From UBA4416 sp020846025 (lineage in GTDB: Bacteria > Bacteroidota > Bacteroidia > B-17B0 > Aurantibacillaceae), in contig CAUJDD010000002.1 of assembly GCA_963169295.1 (NCBI GenBank), forward strand, positions 1 to 8,620: DNA of 8,620 nt, given 5' to 3'. Positions within the stretch are counted from its first letter, which is position 1, and the number at the start of each line of letters is the position of its first letter. This document shows positions 6,262 through 8,620 of the stretch, piece by piece. The position numbers and the translations under genes were made by a program. The notes beneath the pieces were generated by a model, which searched no databases, was not told where the DNA came from, and saw only the letters and a list, made by a program, of their open reading frames with translations.

Positions 6262-8580
6262 ATGAGTTTGAGATTTTTTTTTATAATGTTTTCTGTATTT
6301 TGCTTGAGATTTTTTGCTCATTCACAGGTTCCAACTTCTAATCTTCTTTATTGGTTTAAATGTGATAGTTTTCTAGTTATGGATAATGCTGATAGAGTTT
6401 TATCATGGAAGAATGCTATTGATACTAATTTTGTGTTATCTAATTCAAATATTAATAATTCACCAACCTATTCTAATAGTGCGATTCATTTTGATGGTAT
6501 TGACGATTATTTAACTGTAACATTTCCGCACATTAATCAACCTGTTAGTTATGTTGTATTGTGGAAAGGATTAAATTTACCTAGTGCTCAGATAGTTATT
6601 GATGGTGTCGATCCTTCTAATAGAGCTTCATTAATATATTATTCTAATACATCTGTTGGAATTTATTCTGGAGTGAGTTTAGTAAATTACCCAAAACCAA
6701 GTTTTGTTCATCCAATAATTACAACTGCAATTTTTGATAACCAAAATAGTGCAATATATGAGAATGGAACAATGAGATTTCAAAATCAGGATGCTGGACC
6801 TGATGGACTAAATGGTATTATGCTTGGGTTAAGAAATGATATGGTATTTCCTTTGTTTGGTGAAATTTCAGAGATTTTACTATATGATAAAGTTCTAAAT
6901 ACATTTGAGATAGATTCTATTAATTCTTACCTAATTGATAAGTATTCGAAGCCAGTTGATTTAGGACAAGATATATCAATTTCGGGAACTTTTTGTGATA
7001 CACTTTTAACAACATCTGGTGAATTTGATTCCTATATCTGGTCAACAGGAGCTATTACTTCTTCAATTACTGTAAATCAAAGTGGTAAGTATTGGCTACA
7101 AGCAATTGATGGTTTTGGAAGAGTGTCAAGCGATACAATTTTAGTAAACTTCCCAACTATCAATTTACCTTCCCAAAATGCATTTTGTACTAATGATACA
7201 ATAGTTTGGAACACTGGTTTGTCTAAGTCACTTTTTGCTTTTCAGTGGCAAGATAACTCAACTGATTCGCTTATAAAAATATATTCTGCAGGGTCTTATT
7301 CTTTACAAATAACGGATACTCTAGGTTGTTTCATCTCCACAAATTCTATATCAATTACAGAGGATAGTTTTTCAAGTTCCACCTCCCTCGGCCCAGATAC
7401 TAATTTATGTGCTGGAAATTCAATTGCTTTAATTACACCAACTACAAATGTTAGTTCATATTCTTGGAGTACGGGCGCTACTACTTCTGCTATTACGGTT
7501 ACTAATACAGGGCAATATTCGGTGGTGGTAACTAACACAAATAATTGTGTGGCCAAAGATACCATTCAGGTAAATATCATTGGTCAGGCACCAACAGCCG
7601 ATTTTAATAATACGGTTTCTTGTAAAAATCAGGTTGTGAATTTTAATGATAATTCTTCGCCACCTAGCACTAATACCATTACTTCTTGGTATTGGAATTA
7701 TGGCGATAACTCAACACTAGCCGATACTTCTCATCTTCAAAATTCTTTTTATACTTATGCTGATACGGGTGTTTACTCAGTGTCATTAATTGTAGAAACC
7801 AATGTTGGTTGTAAACAGCAATTTATTAAAACCATCCATGTAGCGCCAGTTCCAACAGCAAGTTTTGCAATTCCTGCGGTGGCTTGTCAAAATGATTCGG
7901 TTTTATTCCTTAATCAAAGTTCTAATTTGCCAGGCTATAACATGAGTGCTTATAATTGGAATTTTGGCGATTTAGGAACTTCTAGTGCTGTTTCTCCAAA
8001 ACATTTGTATAGCAATAATCAAAACTATACGGTTAAGTTATTAACTACCAATAATGCTGGCTGTAAAGATTCAATATACAAAGTCGTGTCAGTAAAAGCC
8101 GAAGTGAAGGCTGATTTTACAACTTTAAAAGCTTGTACTAATTCACCAACCTTATTTCAAAGTACCAGTACTGCTCCAAGTGGAGCTACCTATTTATGGA
8201 ATTTTGGAAATAGTTTTTCTAATATTGCTAATCCTTCTAAGTTATATACCAATTCGGGGGTATATTCAGTAAAATTAGACGTTGATGGCGGTAATGGTTG
8301 CACATCGTCTATTACTAAGTTCATAAACGTGTACTTACCGCCTTTGGTGAGTTTTTCGGCAAGTGCTTTTTGTGCTAAAGACACCATTCAAATTGCTAAT
8401 ACAACCATAGCGCAAAGTGGGGTGGTTGCAAGTTCTAATTGGCGATTAAATGGTACTTCTTTTTCTACTGGGCAAACACCTACATTGTCAATTGTTAGTC
8501 CTGCAACTTATACGGTTCTGCTTTCCACCATCAATCGTTTTGGTTGTGCCGTTTCGGCTTCTCAAAAGTTAAATGTTTAG
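6262..8580 (+). CDS. Secreted LamG/Ig-like/PKD repeat surface protein, ended by an in-frame TAG
   Basis: 772 residues. A Sec signal peptide (1 to about 22: hydrophobic LRFFFIMFSVFCLRFF, then AHSQ) leads into a LamG/concanavalin-like domain (about 28-228) with LLYWFKCD, SAIHFDGIDDYLTV and GEISEILLYDKVLN. Three Ig-like repeats follow, with YIWSTGAITSSITV (258-271), FQWQDNSTD (327-335) and YSWSTGATTSAITV (400-413). Four PKD-type repeats follow: WYWNYGDNS (476-484), YNWNFGDLGTSS (564-575), YLWNFGNSFS (644-653) and a degenerate NWRLNGTSFS (726-735). Each repeat carries paired cysteines, typically before strand 2 and in a GC motif near the end. Such proteins are adhesins or other surface proteins and often end in a type IX sorting domain; none is present here. 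The TAG falls at a repeat boundary and PKD-like sequence continues in frame, so this is likely a truncated product. Specific role unknown. Confidence 0.85.
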   Translation: MSLRFFFIMFSVFCLRFFAHSQVPTSNLLYWFKCDSFLVMDNADRVLSWKNAIDTNFVLSNSNINNSPTYSNSAIHFDGIDDYLTVTFPHINQPVSYVVLWKGLNLPSAQIVIDGVDPSNRASLIYYSNTSVGIYSGVSLVNYPKPSFVHPIITTAIFDNQNSAIYENGTMRFQNQDAGPDGLNGIMLGLRNDMVFPLFGEISEILLYDKVLNTFEIDSINSYLIDKYSKPVDLGQDISISGTFCDTLLTTSGEFDSYIWSTGAITSSITVNQSGKYWLQAIDGFGRVSSDTILVNFPTINLPSQNAFCTNDTIVWNTGLSKSLFAFQWQDNSTDSLIKIYSAGSYSLQITDTLGCFISTNSISITEDSFSSSTSLGPDTNLCAGNSIALITPTTNVSSYSWSTGATTSAITVTNTGQYSVVVTNTNNCVAKDTIQVNIIGQAPTADFNNTVSCKNQVVNFNDNSSPPSTNTITSWYWNYGDNSTLADTSHLQNSFYTYADTGVYSVSLIVETNVGCKQQFIKTIHVAPVPTASFAIPAVACQNDSVLFLNQSSNLPGYNMSAYNWNFGDLGTSSAVSPKHLYSNNQNYTVKLLTTNNAGCKDSIYKVVSVKAEVKADFTTLKACTNSPTLFQSTSTAPSGATYLWNFGNSFSNIANPSKLYTNSGVYSVKLDVDGGNGCTSSITKFINVYLPPLVSFSASAFCAKDTIQIANTTIAQSGVVASSNWRLNGTSFSTGQTPTLSIVSPATYTVLLSTINRFGCAVSASQKLNV
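6274..6282 (+). repeat. T9 homopolymer in signal-peptide codons
   Basis: Codons 5-7 of the surface-protein gene are TTT TTT TTT, giving nine consecutive T (6274-6282) 12 nt after the start. Slippage by one base would shift the frame right after initiation. An in-frame ATG at codon 9 (6286-6288) would allow a shorter signal peptide starting MFSVFCLRFF downstream of the tract. Confidence 0.55.
6967..8577 (+). repeat. Tandem Ig-like and PKD protein repeats
   Basis: Residues about 236-772 of the surface protein are seven beta-sandwich repeats: three Ig-like (about 236-298, 300-367, 376-440) and four PKD-type (about 443-527, 528-611, 612-690, 691-772). The repeats are diverged at DNA level, so this is protein-level repetition, not a DNA tandem array. 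PKD junctions share the form V-x-x-x-P-x-x-x-F followed within about 10 residues by a cysteine. Confidence 0.8.
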
Positions 8581-8620
8581 GGCTTGCCTAATGTTGATGT
8601 TTTTGCTCACCCAGAAAGTT
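8581..8620 (+). pseudogene. In-frame continuation of the PKD protein beyond the TAG
   Basis: Reading on in the same frame after the TAG gives GLPNVDVFAHPES, without stops to the window edge. This resembles the start of another PKD repeat (compare the junctions VAPVPTASFAIP and VYLPPLVSFSAS upstream). The upstream junction NV-Tyr-LPPL suggests the TAG stands where a sense codon such as TAT, TAC or TGG would be expected. Alternative: an out-of-frame ATG at 8573 opens MFRACLMLMFLLTQKV, a signal-like start of a new gene. I judge that less likely, but 40 nt cannot exclude it. Confidence 0.6.

Noticed and set aside
7296..8387. Minus-strand open frames of 89 and 65 codons (7296-7565, 8190-8387)
   Set aside because: They lie antisense to the PKD repeat gene, whose reading frame has clear domains; no independent evidence for them.
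8573..8620. New gene starting at ATG 8573 with a signal-like MFRACLMLMFLL start
   Set aside because: The frame of the PKD protein gives a better family-like continuation (GLPNVDVFAHPES); with 48 nt visible this is not certain.
1..8620. CRISPR arrays, tRNA or rRNA genes, insertion sequences, phage or defence genes
   Set aside because: No regularly spaced DNA repeats, tRNA-like cloverleafs, transposase motifs or defence-family motifs were seen on either strand.

Overview
The window looks like a low-GC Bacteroidota chromosome, probably a Flavobacteriia- or Cytophagia-like member. I infer this from three things. There is a secreted LamG/Ig-like/PKD repeat protein of the type common in gliding or type IX-secretion Bacteroidota. 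Start codons lack obvious Shine-Dalgarno sequences. Two TAnnTTTG-like -7 boxes lie upstream of genes. Overall base composition is roughly 30% G+C by hand counts on sample lines.

Left part (1-6128, all minus strand) is one end of a polysaccharide (O-antigen or capsule) biosynthesis and export operon. It is read right to left: Wzm-like ABC permease, Wzt-like ABC ATPase with a C-terminal carbohydrate-binding-type domain, WbqC-family protein, class I SAM methyltransferase, NeuD/PglD-like hexapeptide acyltransferase, PhyH-type Fe(II)/2-oxoglutarate dioxygenase, a GH43-like beta-propeller protein, and the first 72 codons of a WecE/RffA sugar aminotransferase cut by the window edge. Most neighbours overlap by 1-11 nt or are separated by no more than 14 nt. 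The exception is a 165-nt gap (1128-1292) before the last two genes. No glycosyltransferase is in the window; those genes should lie beyond the left edge.

How the genes may work together (inference): WecE makes a 4-amino-4,6-dideoxy sugar nucleotide. The acyltransferase, WbqC protein, methyltransferase and dioxygenase are candidates to decorate the amino sugar or cap the chain. Wzm/Wzt exports the finished polymer, with the Wzt C-terminal domain possibly reading a chain-end modification.

Right part (6262-8620, plus strand) holds one divergently transcribed large secreted protein: signal peptide, LamG-like domain, three Ig-like repeats and four PKD-type repeats. It stops at an in-frame TAG (8578-8580). 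The same reading frame continues with PKD-like sequence to the window end, so the gene is probably interrupted by a nonsense codon. The first half of this gene is clearly more AT-rich than the second half, and 9-T tracts lie both in its upstream region and in its signal-peptide codons. No RNA genes, CRISPR arrays or insertion sequences were recognised.
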